Origin: Chloroflexota bacterium
GTDB taxonomy: Bacteria > Chloroflexota > Anaerolineae > Caldilineales > Caldilineaceae
DNA length: 64,000 nucleotides
Assembly: GCA_016861025.1 (NCBI GenBank)
Contig: BOKO01000022.1
Location: 1 to 64,000, forward strand
Direction: 5' to 3'
A program made the position numbers and the translations under genes. This document shows positions 10,501 to 18,143 of this stretch, piece by piece. Below the pieces are notes generated by a model. The model made no database searches, was not told the DNA's origin, and saw only the letters and a program-made list of their open reading frames with translations. Numbering within the stretch: position 1 is the first letter of the stretch; every line of letters begins with the position of its first letter.

Positions 10501-12733
10501 AGTTCGGCGTGGCCGGCTCGGTGACGACGTAGCTTCCTGGCGACAGCCGCGTAAATTCCGCCTCGCCGCCAGCAGCGGGCAGCGTGAAGGCGCCGAGTGC
10601 AGCGCTTTCGAACCGCCAGTCGGCAGTGGCCGGGCCATCCACCTGTTTGACGATACGGATTGCGCCGCGACGAATGTTGGTGAAGGTGCAGACGACATCC
10701 TCACCGATCCCGACAATCACTTCGCCGGTGACAGCGGGGGTCCATGTTCTGCTGCTGTTCATCTCGGTGCAGCTTAGGGTTCGTACGTAGTCGTCAAGAT
10801 CGGTCGAGGCGCCGCCACCCTCGCCGACTACATGCACGCCAGCGGCGACAGTCTGTTTGCCGGTTGCACCGCCATTTTGCACATTTGTCGCCAGGACCAC
10901 AGAGTCGATCGCCAGGTTGAAGAAGCCGCTGTCATTGGCTGGCATCACCACTTTGCGCACTTCCAACTGACCGGTGGCCGGCGCAGCCGACGCATTGCCG
11001 ATCAACACCGGTTCGCTGCAGATTGGCCCACTGACAGGCCTGACGCCGCCGACCGACGCATCGGCCCCCGTTACAATGCCAGCCGCTGAGGCGCCGGTGG
11101 CGTAAGGCTGGACAAATGCAAGGGTGAAGGGCGATCCCCAGGTCGGATCAACGCCGCCTGGCGTCCGCCATTGAATGCCGCGCAGCCCATTGACTGTGTC
11201 TTCAACAATGCTCCAGCCCGGCGTGGTGGCGTTGGCGTCGATCTGCGCTGCATCAATGCACGGCGGCAGCGCCAGCGTCCATGCCTGTAGATTCTGGCTG
11301 CCCAGGAACTGATACGCCGCATAAGTCCAGCGCAACTCATCCGCACTCTTTTCGAGCAATTCGACGCCGTAGATGTCGTTAGCGGTCGGGAAGAATTCCG
11401 CGTAGAGGGGAGCGGTTGTGATGGAAAAGGGCTTGCAGGCAGAGCCATCGCCCGGGTCGGTGTTTGTCCAGCCGGGTTGCGGCGTCTCGCAAAGGAGGAA
11501 ATCTCCCGCCCGATTAGGGGCCAGGGTTGCGCGTCCGTTTGGATCAGTCACCTGGCAGAAGCCGACAGTTTCGCCTTCGCTGTCGCGCACGCACAACGTC
11601 CAGCCGTAAAGCCCTGGCTCGCCGGCATCGCGCTGGCCGTTGCTGTTGAGATCGTGATATTTGATCGCGTGGAGGGTTGCCGTGTCGGGCGCCATGACAT
11701 CGACGCGCGCTGTATCAACATCAGAGTATTCAATGCCGTCGTATATGGCGATGACCGTGGCGACGTTCTCAAAATCTTGTTCCACGCCATACGCCGTGCA
11801 GATATATGTTTCAGTTGCACCGCTCTTCAAGCCGGTGATCGTGCGTTCGCAATCCGGCGTCAGCGGATCAAGTATGGTGGCGACGTCAAACCCGATATTG
11901 CCGGTGTTTGTAACTGTGATCGTGAAATCGGCGATATCGTCGATCGGGATCGACTGCCAATCGGGTGATTTTTCGATGGCGATCGCCGGCTCTGGAATGA
12001 CAAATTCGGCAAAGATGCAGGCGTCGTTGCGCATTAACTCGCCTGTGATGAAGTAGTCCACGAGATCTGAACGATATGTGCAGGCTTCTCCCTCTCTTAT
12101 CGGAACAAAGCCCAAAATGTTCAGTGTGTAAGTCACGCCATTGACAACAATGGTCTGTGGCGGCGTGTTGTTGACAAAGTCGACGCGGTCGTCGCATAGC
12201 TCCTGGTTGGTCGAGCCGTAGGGACACGAGCCAAAATTGAGCGTCTCATCGAGTTGCATCGTATAGGAGAACTGCGCTGTCACCGGTGGATTGGCGCTTT
12301 GCAAGTCGATGGTCAGGTCGACAAACTGCATGGGCACCAGCGCCGTCTCGATGTTCCAGTTGTAATGGGTGAACTGTCCAAGCAGAAATGGCGTTCCTGG
12401 CGAAAATGTCACAGTGTTGGCGCCGTTGAAGCCGAACCCACTGCGGAAAGAAGGTTCTCCGCAATCCATCGCCCCGATCGGCTGACCATAACGCACCACA
12501 TTTTCATTGGTTGGGTCGTCAGGTGAGTTGTTGATGTCCTGGCAGGTGACGGGGGTTTGCCCCAAATCGTTGCGAGGATAGCTCCAGGAGCCGTCGATGT
12601 TGCCGTCGGCGTCCGCTTGCGCCTGTGCAACCGTCGTTGAAAGAAGCAATAACAGACAAGTCACCGCTATCGTGGCAAAAAGCGAAATCGCTCTGCCACG
12701 ATTCATGTCCTTGTTGAAATGTATGCGCATCAT
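7526..12733 (-). CDS. Giant secreted DUF11-repeat surface protein
   Basis: A 1735-aa exported protein. The start is the ATG at 12733, preceded by GAGGGGGAA. A signal peptide (about 1-40, core ATIAVTCLLLLLSTTVAQAQA) leads to a unique N-terminal domain of about 210 aa. Then come one DUF11 module, an SdrD_B-like module (YHDLNSNGQRDAGEPGLYGW), a non-repeat stretch, three prealbumin-like modules (IRIVKQV..., ITIIKQV...) and six further DUF11 modules. Most of the later DUF11 modules carry an Asp/Asn-Gly loop of the type GDNGNGxLDPxExW between two cysteines (PEC...YTC), suggesting metal-stabilised, disulphide-pinned repeats. There is no LPxTG anchor; the protein ends QLFLPVTQR. A surface stalk or adhesin role is inferred. 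Confidence 0.88.
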   Translation of the reverse strand: MMRIHFNKDMNRGRAISLFATIAVTCLLLLLSTTVAQAQADADGNIDGSWSYPRNDLGQTPVTCQDINNSPDDPTNENVVRYGQPIGAMDCGEPSFRSGFGFNGANTVTFSPGTPFLLGQFTHYNWNIETALVPMQFVDLTIDLQSANPPVTAQFSYTMQLDETLNFGSCPYGSTNQELCDDRVDFVNNTPPQTIVVNGVTYTLNILGFVPIREGEACTYRSDLVDYFITGELMRNDACIFAEFVIPEPAIAIEKSPDWQSIPIDDIADFTITVTNTGNIGFDVATILDPLTPDCERTITGLKSGATETYICTAYGVEQDFENVATVIAIYDGIEYSDVDTARVDVMAPDTATLHAIKYHDLNSNGQRDAGEPGLYGWTLCVRDSEGETVGFCQVTDPNGRATLAPNRAGDFLLCETPQPGWTNTDPGDGSACKPFSITTAPLYAEFFPTANDIYGVELLEKSADELRWTYAAYQFLGSQNLQAWTLALPPCIDAAQIDANATTPGWSIVEDTVNGLRGIQWRTPGGVDPTWGSPFTLAFVQPYATGASAAGIVTGADASVGGVRPVSGPICSEPVLIGNASAAPATGQLEVRKVVMPANDSGFFNLAIDSVVLATNVQNGGATGKQTVAAGVHVVGEGGGASTDLDDYVRTLSCTEMNSSRTWTPAVTGEVIVGIGEDVVCTFTNIRRGAIRIVKQVDGPATADWRFESAALGAFTLPAAGGEAEFTRLSPGSYVVTEPATPNWGLAALTCSDPDLGTVVDLANATATIDLDPGETVVCTFANVANAGRITIIKQVNGAADSPWEFTSGLGAFTLPAEGGQRVFENVAPGAYNVIETVKPSWHVAAITCNDPDGGTLVDPIAGVAMIDLDPSEEITCIFVNEPGRPAIALDKQVSAAVIYPNDTVTYTFVVENVGQIPLQHVRVDDGQCTVVAAADGDFNVGDLDQDDWLDVGEQWRFTCTNTLARDTTNTATAYGEAPWGEVVWASDRAEVDVIAPRITLEKIADHALIDPGETVTFQLIVRNTGDTPLANIVVEDGLPDCTLAGPDGDDGDGVLAPDEAWMYTCAMIIGEDTVNVATATGYDMLGSPWNAEARARVEVRSPDIEIVKVADREYIYPNETVNFTITVRNIGNTPLMDVKVTDSLPQCALNGPVGDNGDGLLSVGEEWTYACAITVCPGQTEATASSIAPGASMLGDEGMAWNMQTLLDEATPACTQPPSLVGPSFGSCWSPSNQWFELTVVNRASTPAYIGYDIYRVRDSFRKLGRFDAGQREVFTVTQEGILRKYISADGRNNWLQLGGTHTLNIARHIEKGYLCEEAPTHPPLCGDITNVAEVTARDGAGRQVSDSASVFVDLIHPGIEVTKSADKSEIAPGEAVNFTVNVKNTGDVALTDIVVEDSLPECQLAGPSGDDGNGILDSLESWSYTCTMTPNGSITNVARASGRDPLGKSWTDEDSAAVTVIRPALELIKEANKTTIYPGETVHFTLRVRNWGNAPLSRVRVTDSMPECKLSQPIGDNGNGRLDPGEEWVYTCKVTFCKGEKVRPSGAGNDVGVACVLPGVCSDVTNVGKVTAKDPRGKTLRAEDSVFIDLIRPGLSVVKKASQTVVPPNTIVDFTIKVRNTGDTPLANVTVVDNYPECVLSQPTGDNGNGVLDPRETWRYTCSMPITQRTRNVAAASATDILGNRWTVDDSVLVRTTSGACVTVAGVQDIEACLAAESGVDAFQLFLPVTQR

Positions 12734-13256
12734 TTTTTCCCCCTCTTGACGGGTCTCTTTGACGTAAATGCATTGCCAATGTGCGATGAGTTGAGTTGTG
12801 CATGACACTCAGCATTCATCATACGCGGCGTCGCGGTTTTGAGCATCGGGCAATTGTCCCAGGCGGCGCCAATCGCTTGACGGTTTGTCGGAGAGTTTCC
12901 TACAACAAAATACCGTTATATCGTTTCCCCTGGCAGACCGATTTTGTAAATCAAGAATTGCTGGAAATTCATGATGGCTTTTAGGGGTTTGACGGCTCGA
13001 CTTTGGCGTTTACATTCTGCTCGCATCTTGCGGCAACCGTGTACGCAAAAGGTATAGGCTGGCATTCACCCAATGCCGATTCTTGTGCGACAATGGTAGC
13101 CTGCTGTTTGGGTAAACAGTTGCGTTTTGTCACCGCCACTGTTTATCCAGGCAGGAAATTTCAAACCGATTCTCGAAGATTGAGAGATTGGACGCTGCAA
13201 GTCGCGGGGAAGCCTTATTTTCCCATCCCTCAATCTCCAACGAAACGAGCAAAACG
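12734..13256. other. 523-bp divergent regulatory gap
   Basis: No gene is supported between the divergent DUF11 and TSUP genes. Visible elements are a plus-strand promoter-like pair, TTGACG (12989-12994) and TACATT (13011-13016) with a 16-bp spacer, and a small inverted repeat CTGTTT-gggt-AAACAG (13104-13119). A heptad-type imperfect palindrome of the GATTGAG/CTCAATC family lies at 13179-13241, just before the TSUP start. Promoters for the giant gene presumably also lie here but are not clear by eye. Confidence 0.4.
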
Positions 13257-14021
13257 TTGTCCGAATTACTCTCCACCCTTACTCCCTGGCAATGGGCGCT
13301 GGCGGCGATTGGCGCATATCTGGTCGGCATTTCCAAAACGGGGATCGCCGGGCTGGGCGTCCTTTCGGTGGCGCTCTTTGCCAGCGCCCTGCCAGCGCGT
13401 GAATCGACCGGCATTGTTCTGGTAATTTTGATTGCGGCTGACATCGTAGCAGTGCTCAGCTATCGCCGACAGGCAAGCTGGCCCCATCTGCTGCGCCTCT
13501 TTCCGTGGGCGGCGGCGGGCATCGTGTTCGGCTTCCTGGTCATGGGAAGGATAGACTCCGCCACGACGCAGCGACTGATCGGGGCTATCCTTGTTATCAT
13601 CGTGTTCGTGCATTTCTGGCGGCGGATGCGCACGCAGGCAATGGTCGAGCTGGAAGCCGAAAGCAAGCCGCATCCTGTGCTGGCAGGCGTAACCGGCGTT
13701 AGCGCCGGCTTCACCACCATGGTCGCCAACGCCGCCGGGCCGATCATGATCATGTATCTGCTGGCGATGCGCCTGCCCAAATATATCTTCATGGGCACAG
13801 CGGCCTGGTATTTCTTCGTGCTCAACCTTTTCAAAGTGCCTTTCTCCTACGGCCTGGGTTTAATCAACGCCGAATCATTGCCGATCAGCCTGCTGCTGGC
13901 GCCGGTGGCGGTGGCGGGCGCCTTCACCGGTCGCGTGCTGATCCGTCATATCAACCAGCAGGTGTTCGAGCTGCTGGCGCTGGCGCTGACGCTGATTGCG
14001 GGCATTCGGCTGCTGATGTAG
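13257..14021 (+). CDS. TSUP (TauE/SafE) family membrane transporter
   Basis: Polytopic membrane protein of about 254 aa with roughly eight hydrophobic helices in two homologous halves, as in sulphite/sulphur-compound exporters of the TSUP family. The typical first-half signature is YLVGISKTGIAGLGVL, and the second-half repeat is GVSAGFTTMVANAAGPIM. The substrate is unknown. The frame is open to a TTG at 13188, but the first 50 bp of that extension form an intergenic repeat, so I prefer the TTG at 13257, just before the first helix. The start remains uncertain because neither codon has a good ribosome site. Confidence 0.8.
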   Translation: MSELLSTLTPWQWALAAIGAYLVGISKTGIAGLGVLSVALFASALPARESTGIVLVILIAADIVAVLSYRRQASWPHLLRLFPWAAAGIVFGFLVMGRIDSATTQRLIGAILVIIVFVHFWRRMRTQAMVELEAESKPHPVLAGVTGVSAGFTTMVANAAGPIMIMYLLAMRLPKYIFMGTAAWYFFVLNLFKVPFSYGLGLINAESLPISLLLAPVAVAGAFTGRVLIRHINQQVFELLALALTLIAGIRLLM

Positions 14022-14056
14022 CGTCACTGCTTCGGCAAGGCAGCGACAATGGTCGC

Positions 14057-14164
14057 TTGTGCTATGATTATGCTGGCAACCGCCCACATCACACGCGTCG
14101 ATAAGGTGCGTTGTGCTATGATTATGCTGGCAACCGCCCACATCACACGCGTCGATAAGGTGCG
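14057..14164 (+). repeat. Perfect 54-bp tandem duplication in an intergenic region
   Basis: Two adjacent, identical 54-bp units (14057-14110 and 14111-14164) fill the gap between the TSUP gene and the epimerase gene, and a third copy begins (TTG) before diverging. Each unit starts TTGTGCTATGATTATGCTGG, which contains -10-like hexamers (TATGAT, TTATGC), and ends with GTCGATAAGGTGCG. The duplication therefore copies any promoter or operator that lies in the unit. Confidence 0.95.
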
Positions 14165-14197
14165 TTGGATTGCCTTGACAGGGATAATTTGATTGAT

Positions 14198-15142
14198 ATG
14201 GCTCATGTTGTAGTGACCGGCGCCGCCGGTTTTATTGGTTCACATCTTTGTGAACGGCTGCTTGCCGAGGGCGCCACGGTAGTCGGCATCGATGCGTTCA
14301 TCCCCTATTACCCGCGTCCACTAAAGGAACGCAACCTGGCCGGGCTGCTGGCGTCGCCGCGCTTTGTCTTTCATGAGGCGGACTTGCGCAGCGCCGAGCT
14401 TGTTCCGCTGTTGGAAAACGCCGAATTCGTCTTCCACACTGCGGCGATGGCCGGGTTACTCAAGAGCTGGCAGCAGTTCGACGATTATATGACCTGCAAC
14501 GTGCTGGCGACGCAGCGTCTGCTCGCCGCCGCAGTCGAGGCGCAGGTCGGGCATTTTCTGCACTGTTCCACCTCGTCGGTCTATGGGCGCTTTGCCACCG
14601 GCGACGAGAATTCGCTGCTGGCGCCGGTCTCGCCCTACGGCATCACCAAGCTTGCCGCCGAACAGCTTTGTCGCGCCTACGGCGAAAAGGATGGGCTGCC
14701 TTTCACGATCTTGCGTCTCTTTTCGGTCTATGGCCCGCGCCAGCGCCCCGACATGGGCTACAACATCTTCATTCGCAAGCTGCTGGCAAGAGAAACAATC
14801 GTCATCGACGGCGACGGCGCTGACAGTCGCAGCAACACCTACATTGCCGACTGCGTGGAAGGCTTGCTGCTGGCGGCGCGCCATCCCGATCAAAGCGTCG
14901 GCGAGACCTTCAACATCGGCGGCGGCGAGGAAGTCAACGTGCTGCAGGTGCTGGCGCTGCTCGAAGAACTCTCCGGGCTGAAGGCGATCACGACGCACGG
15001 ACCGCAGCGACCGGGCGACCAACGCCGCACCGTCGCCAACATCGCCAAAGCGCGCACACTGCTCGGCTACAACCCGCAGACCAAAATCGTTGATGGTTTG
15101 GCGGCGCAGCTCGCCTGGCAGCGGGCGCAACCAACTATATGA
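14198..15142 (+). CDS. NAD-dependent epimerase/dehydratase (extended SDR)
   Basis: Sugar-nucleotide-modifying enzyme of about 314 aa. The N-terminal NAD site GAAGFIGSHLCERLL (GxxGxxG), the catalytic YGITK (YxxxK) with upstream Ser-rich CSTSSVYG, and the FSVYGPRQRPDMG segment are typical of UDP-glucose 4-epimerase-like enzymes. The ATG at 14198 starts directly at MAHVVVTGAAG; a GGGATAA element lies about 15 nt upstream. It nearly touches the next gene, an esterase, so the two are probably co-transcribed. The actual sugar nucleotide is not predictable. Confidence 0.88.
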   Translation: MAHVVVTGAAGFIGSHLCERLLAEGATVVGIDAFIPYYPRPLKERNLAGLLASPRFVFHEADLRSAELVPLLENAEFVFHTAAMAGLLKSWQQFDDYMTCNVLATQRLLAAAVEAQVGHFLHCSTSSVYGRFATGDENSLLAPVSPYGITKLAAEQLCRAYGEKDGLPFTILRLFSVYGPRQRPDMGYNIFIRKLLARETIVIDGDGADSRSNTYIADCVEGLLLAARHPDQSVGETFNIGGGEEVNVLQVLALLEELSGLKAITTHGPQRPGDQRRTVANIAKARTLLGYNPQTKIVDGLAAQLAWQRAQPTI

Positions 15143-15153
15143 AGAGGCAAACA

Positions 15154-16071
15154 ATGACAGCGCAAACAACAAGTCAGCAGGCGAGGCGTGCAACATTGTG
15201 GGAGCTGCTCGGCGATTTGCCGCCGCGCGACCGCCCGCTGACGGCGCACACGGTCTGGCGCCGCGACCAGGGCAGCTACTGGCTGGAGCGGCTGACGCTT
15301 GACCTCAACGGATTGGAGAACGTGCCCGCCTATTTTGCGATTCCCAAAGGCGACGGCCCCTTCCCGGCAGTGCTGTTCAATCATTCGCACGGCGGCAATT
15401 ACGAGCTGGGCAAAGAGGAATTTGTGCGCAGCCGCAGCTATCTACAAGAAACGCCCTACGCGGTCGCGCTCTGTGAGCAAGGCTATGCTGCACTGTGCAT
15501 CGACCACTGGCTCTTTGGTGAACGCCGCGGGCGCACCGAGAGCGAGCTGTTCAAGCTCATGCTCTGGCGCGGGCAGGTGTTGTGGGGCATGATGGTCTAT
15601 GATAGCATCCGCGCCCTTGACTATCTGTGCACACGCCCAGAGGTTGACGTCAGCCGCATCGCCACACTCGGCTTGTCGATGGGCAGCACGATGGCGTGGT
15701 GGGTCGCCGCGCTCGACGAGCGCATCAAAGTCTGCATCGATCTCTGCTGTCTCACCGATTTCGACGCATTGATCGCCAGCCGCGGTCTCGACGGGCATGG
15801 CATCTACTACTACGTGCCGTCGCTGCTCAAGCATTTCACGACCGCGCAGATCAACGCGCTGATTGCGCCGCGCCCGCATCTGGCGCTGGCGGGCGATCTC
15901 GACCCGCTCACGCCAGCGGCCGGGCTGGATCGCATCGACGCCGAGTTGCGTCAAGTTTACGCCGGCCTCGACGCCGCCGACGCCTGGTCGATGGTGCGTT
16001 ATGCGATCGGTCATTACGAAACCGCCGAAATGCGCGCCGAAGTGCTCGCCTATCTGGCGCGCTGGTTGTGA
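15154..16071 (+). CDS. Alpha/beta hydrolase, acetyl-xylan-esterase/dienelactone-hydrolase-like
   Basis: Predicted cytoplasmic serine hydrolase of about 305 aa. The nucleophile elbow GLSMGS places the catalytic serine at residue 175; the acid is probably in AGDLDPLTP and the histidine in GHYETAEM. HSHGGNYELGKEEF around residue 78 resembles the oxyanion-hole region of large alpha/beta esterases. The ATG at 15154 has GAAGAGG six bases upstream; a start at 15139 would overlap the epimerase stop as ATGA and is the alternative. The substrate is unknown; next to an epimerase a sugar ester is plausible but only inferred. Confidence 0.8.
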   Translation: MTAQTTSQQARRATLWELLGDLPPRDRPLTAHTVWRRDQGSYWLERLTLDLNGLENVPAYFAIPKGDGPFPAVLFNHSHGGNYELGKEEFVRSRSYLQETPYAVALCEQGYAALCIDHWLFGERRGRTESELFKLMLWRGQVLWGMMVYDSIRALDYLCTRPEVDVSRIATLGLSMGSTMAWWVAALDERIKVCIDLCCLTDFDALIASRGLDGHGIYYYVPSLLKHFTTAQINALIAPRPHLALAGDLDPLTPAAGLDRIDAELRQVYAGLDAADAWSMVRYAIGHYETAEMRAEVLAYLARWL

Positions 16072-16079
16072 TGATGGTG

Positions 16080-16181
16080 CGTGTTACGTGTCGCGTGTTC
16101 CGTGATGCGTCAAGCAGCATACAACACACACGAAACACGCGCCATGTAAAACGCAACACGCAACACGTAACACGAAACATA
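16080..16181 (+). repeat. Inverted heptad repeat array upstream of the LLM-SCP2 gene
   Basis: Starting 8 bp after the esterase stop, five in-phase 7-mers of the form CGTGTTN occupy 16080-16114. After an 11-bp spacer, eight in-phase 7-mers of the reverse form (NAACACG, for example CAACACG at 16154 and 16161) occupy 16126-16181. The arms pair: CGTGTTACGTG has an exact reverse complement in the right arm. The array ends 20 bp before the next start codon, just ahead of its GAAGGAG ribosome site. Confidence 0.9.
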
Positions 16182-16201
16182 AAACAACGAAGGAGAAACC
16201 G

Positions 16202-17620
16202 ATGCGTCTCGGATTGATGGTGGGCTATTCCGGTTCGACAATCACGCTGCCGATGGAGATGATCAAGGAAGCCGACCGTCTCGGCTACTACGCGGTGTGG
16301 ACGGCGGAGGCATACGGCTCTGACGCAGTAGTTCCGCTGGCGTGGATCGGCGCGCAGACCGAGCGCATCAAACTCGGCACTGCGATCCTGCAGATGCCGG
16401 CGCGCACCCCCGCCAACACCGCCATGACCGCCATGACGCTCGACCAGCTTTCGGGTGGGCGCATGTTGCTGGGGCTGGGTCTTTCCGGCCCACAGGTCGT
16501 CGAGGGCTGGCACGGCGTCGCCTATGGCAAGCCGCTGGGCAAGACCCGCGAGTATGTCAGCATCGTGCGCGCCATCTTTGCACGCGAGGCGCCGCTCGTT
16601 CACGACGGCGAACACTACCAGATTCCGTACAAAGGCGCCGACGCCACCGGGCTTGGGAAACCTCTCAAGAGCATTCTGCACGGGCGCCGCGACCTGCCGA
16701 TCTATCTCGCCGCCATTGGTCCCAAAAATGTCGAGCTGGCCGCCGAGATCGCCGACGGCTGGCTGCCGATCATCTTTTCGCCAGCGCACTACGCCGAAAC
16801 CTATCAGGCGCAGGTCGAAGCGGGCTTCGCCAAAGCTGGCGGCGGCAAGAGCCTGGCGACCTTCGACATTGCGCCCTCTGTGCCCGTGGTGTTGGGCGAC
16901 GACGTGGACGCCTGCCGCGCCAGCATCAAGCCCTTCCTGGCGCTCTATATCGGCGGCATGGGCGCACGCGGCAAGAACTTCTACCACGATTTAGCGTGTC
17001 GCTACGGTTTCCAAGAAGCCGCCGACCGTGTGCAGGATTTGTATCTCGCCGGTCAAAAGGACGAGGCCGCGCGCGCCATCCCCGACGAGCTGGTCGACGC
17101 CACAGCGTTGTGTGGACCCAAAGCGCGCATCGCCGAAAAACTGGAGATGTGGAAAGCCAGCCCGATCACCACGCTCAACATGACCACCTTCGACCCCGCC
17201 GCCGTGCGCGTCATGGCGGAACTGGTGATGGGCGCCGACGCCGGTCGCCCCGACCGCACGATCTCGCTCCCGCCCGCCGCCACCCCGCCTGCTGCGCCTG
17301 CCGAACCGACGCCCGCCACCATCTTTGAGCGCATGGCAAAACGCATTGCTGAAAATCCCGATCTCGCCGGCAAAATTGGCGCCAGCTTCCAATTCAACCT
17401 GACCGGAGAACAGAGCAGCAGCTGGGTGATCGACCTCAAAAATGGCGCCGAAGTGCGTCGCGGCGAGCTCCCCGGCGCCGATTGCACGGTGACGATGAGC
17501 GACGCCGATTTTGTGGCGTTGGCAACCGGCAAGCTCAACCCAATGGCTGCTTTTTCGTCTGGCAAGCTCAAGCTTCAGGGCAACCCGATGACTGCAATGA
17601 AGCTGCAAAGTCTCTTTTGA
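16202..17620 (+). CDS. LLM-class flavin (F420-type) oxidoreductase fused to an SCP2 domain
   Basis: A 472-aa fusion. Residues 1-345 form a luciferase-like monooxygenase barrel of the F420-dependent kind (MRLGLMVGYSGSTI, WTAEAYGSDAV, GTAILQMPARTPANTAM, GLGLSGPQVVEGWHG). After an Ala/Pro-rich linker (about 356-372), residues 373-472 match an SCP2 sterol/lipid-carrier domain (ADCTVTMSDADFVALATGKLNPMAAFSSGKLKLQGN). A hydride-transfer reaction on a hydrophobic substrate presented by the SCP2 domain is the natural inference. An ideal GAAGGAG precedes the ATG. It is followed by the convergent hairpin at 17637-17686. Confidence 0.88.
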   Translation: MRLGLMVGYSGSTITLPMEMIKEADRLGYYAVWTAEAYGSDAVVPLAWIGAQTERIKLGTAILQMPARTPANTAMTAMTLDQLSGGRMLLGLGLSGPQVVEGWHGVAYGKPLGKTREYVSIVRAIFAREAPLVHDGEHYQIPYKGADATGLGKPLKSILHGRRDLPIYLAAIGPKNVELAAEIADGWLPIIFSPAHYAETYQAQVEAGFAKAGGGKSLATFDIAPSVPVVLGDDVDACRASIKPFLALYIGGMGARGKNFYHDLACRYGFQEAADRVQDLYLAGQKDEAARAIPDELVDATALCGPKARIAEKLEMWKASPITTLNMTTFDPAAVRVMAELVMGADAGRPDRTISLPPAATPPAAPAEPTPATIFERMAKRIAENPDLAGKIGASFQFNLTGEQSSSWVIDLKNGAEVRRGELPGADCTVTMSDADFVALATGKLNPMAAFSSGKLKLQGNPMTAMKLQSLF

Positions 17621-17636
17621 AGAATGGGCAAGGATG

Positions 17637-17686
17637 AATCTCCAATTTCCGCTCTCGATGTTCAAGAGAGTTGGAAATTGGAGATT
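17637..17686. terminator. Heptad palindrome / bidirectional terminator between convergent genes
   Basis: AATCTCCAATTTCC (17637-17650) has a perfect 14-bp reverse complement at 17673-17686. Inside the loop a second pair, CTCTC / GAGAG, extends the hairpin. It lies between the stops of the convergent LLM-SCP2 gene and the DUF6069-like gene, 17 bp and 8 bp away. No long T-run follows, so termination is inferred from position. Its arms are built from 7-bp units like those at 59121-59174. Confidence 0.65.
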
Positions 17687-17693
17687 GAGACCA

Positions 17694-18143
17694 TCACCGC
17701 TGGTGCGCCCACCTCGTGAACGCCCACATCGTGATCGCAAACGCAACAAAATGCATGATGATCAGCACGATTACTGCCGGGACAGTGGGCGTGCCCATCG
17801 GCATTCCGGACGGGTTGATCAACAGCATAAAGTCGGGGATCAAACTGACGATCAAAGCAACCCACGCCACAATCGTCCAGACGCGCACCGGGTTGCTGGC
17901 AGCGGCGTTGATCACGGCATAGACCGCAGTGGCAATCACCAGGAACAGCACGGTGAAGATGATTACTGGCATCGGCGATGCCAGCGGTTGAAAGTCGGGA
18001 TTGGGTTGGGCGAGCGCACCTCCTATCCAATAGACGAGCAGATTGGCGATCAGCGAGCCGACAATGGCGACGCCGCCAGCCATCACAACGCGCGAAAACG
18101 GAAGTTTGCCAGATGCACCAGACACAATGGTTGAGTTCGACAC
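17694..18143 (-). CDS. Four-helix membrane protein, DUF6069-like
   Basis: A 149-aa protein with four hydrophobic segments at about 19-41, 57-78, 86-107 and 120-141, and the conserved NPDFQPLASPMPVI loop after helix one. It resembles the uncharacterised DUF6069 family, whose function is not known. The start is a GTG at 18143 preceded by a very good GGAGAGGAG. It is alone on its strand and convergent with the LLM-SCP2 gene. Confidence 0.7.
   Translation of the reverse strand: MSNSTIVSGASGKLPFSRVVMAGGVAIVGSLIANLLVYWIGGALAQPNPDFQPLASPMPVIIFTVLFLVIATAVYAVINAAASNPVRVWTIVAWVALIVSLIPDFMLLINPSGMPMGTPTVPAVIVLIIMHFVAFAITMWAFTRWAHQR

Noticed and set aside
14057..14164. Tandem duplication as the start of a CRISPR array
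   Set aside because: The two units are directly adjacent with no spacer and no cas genes are in the window.
16080..16181. Heptad array as iterons of a replication origin
   Set aside because: No replication initiator gene, DnaA-box cluster or AT-rich unwinding region accompanies it, and similar arrays recur at several unrelated genes.
15908..16987. 359-codon minus-strand frame spanning the esterase end and heptad array
   Set aside because: It crosses two plus-strand genes and the repeat array; no start signal or recognisable domain.
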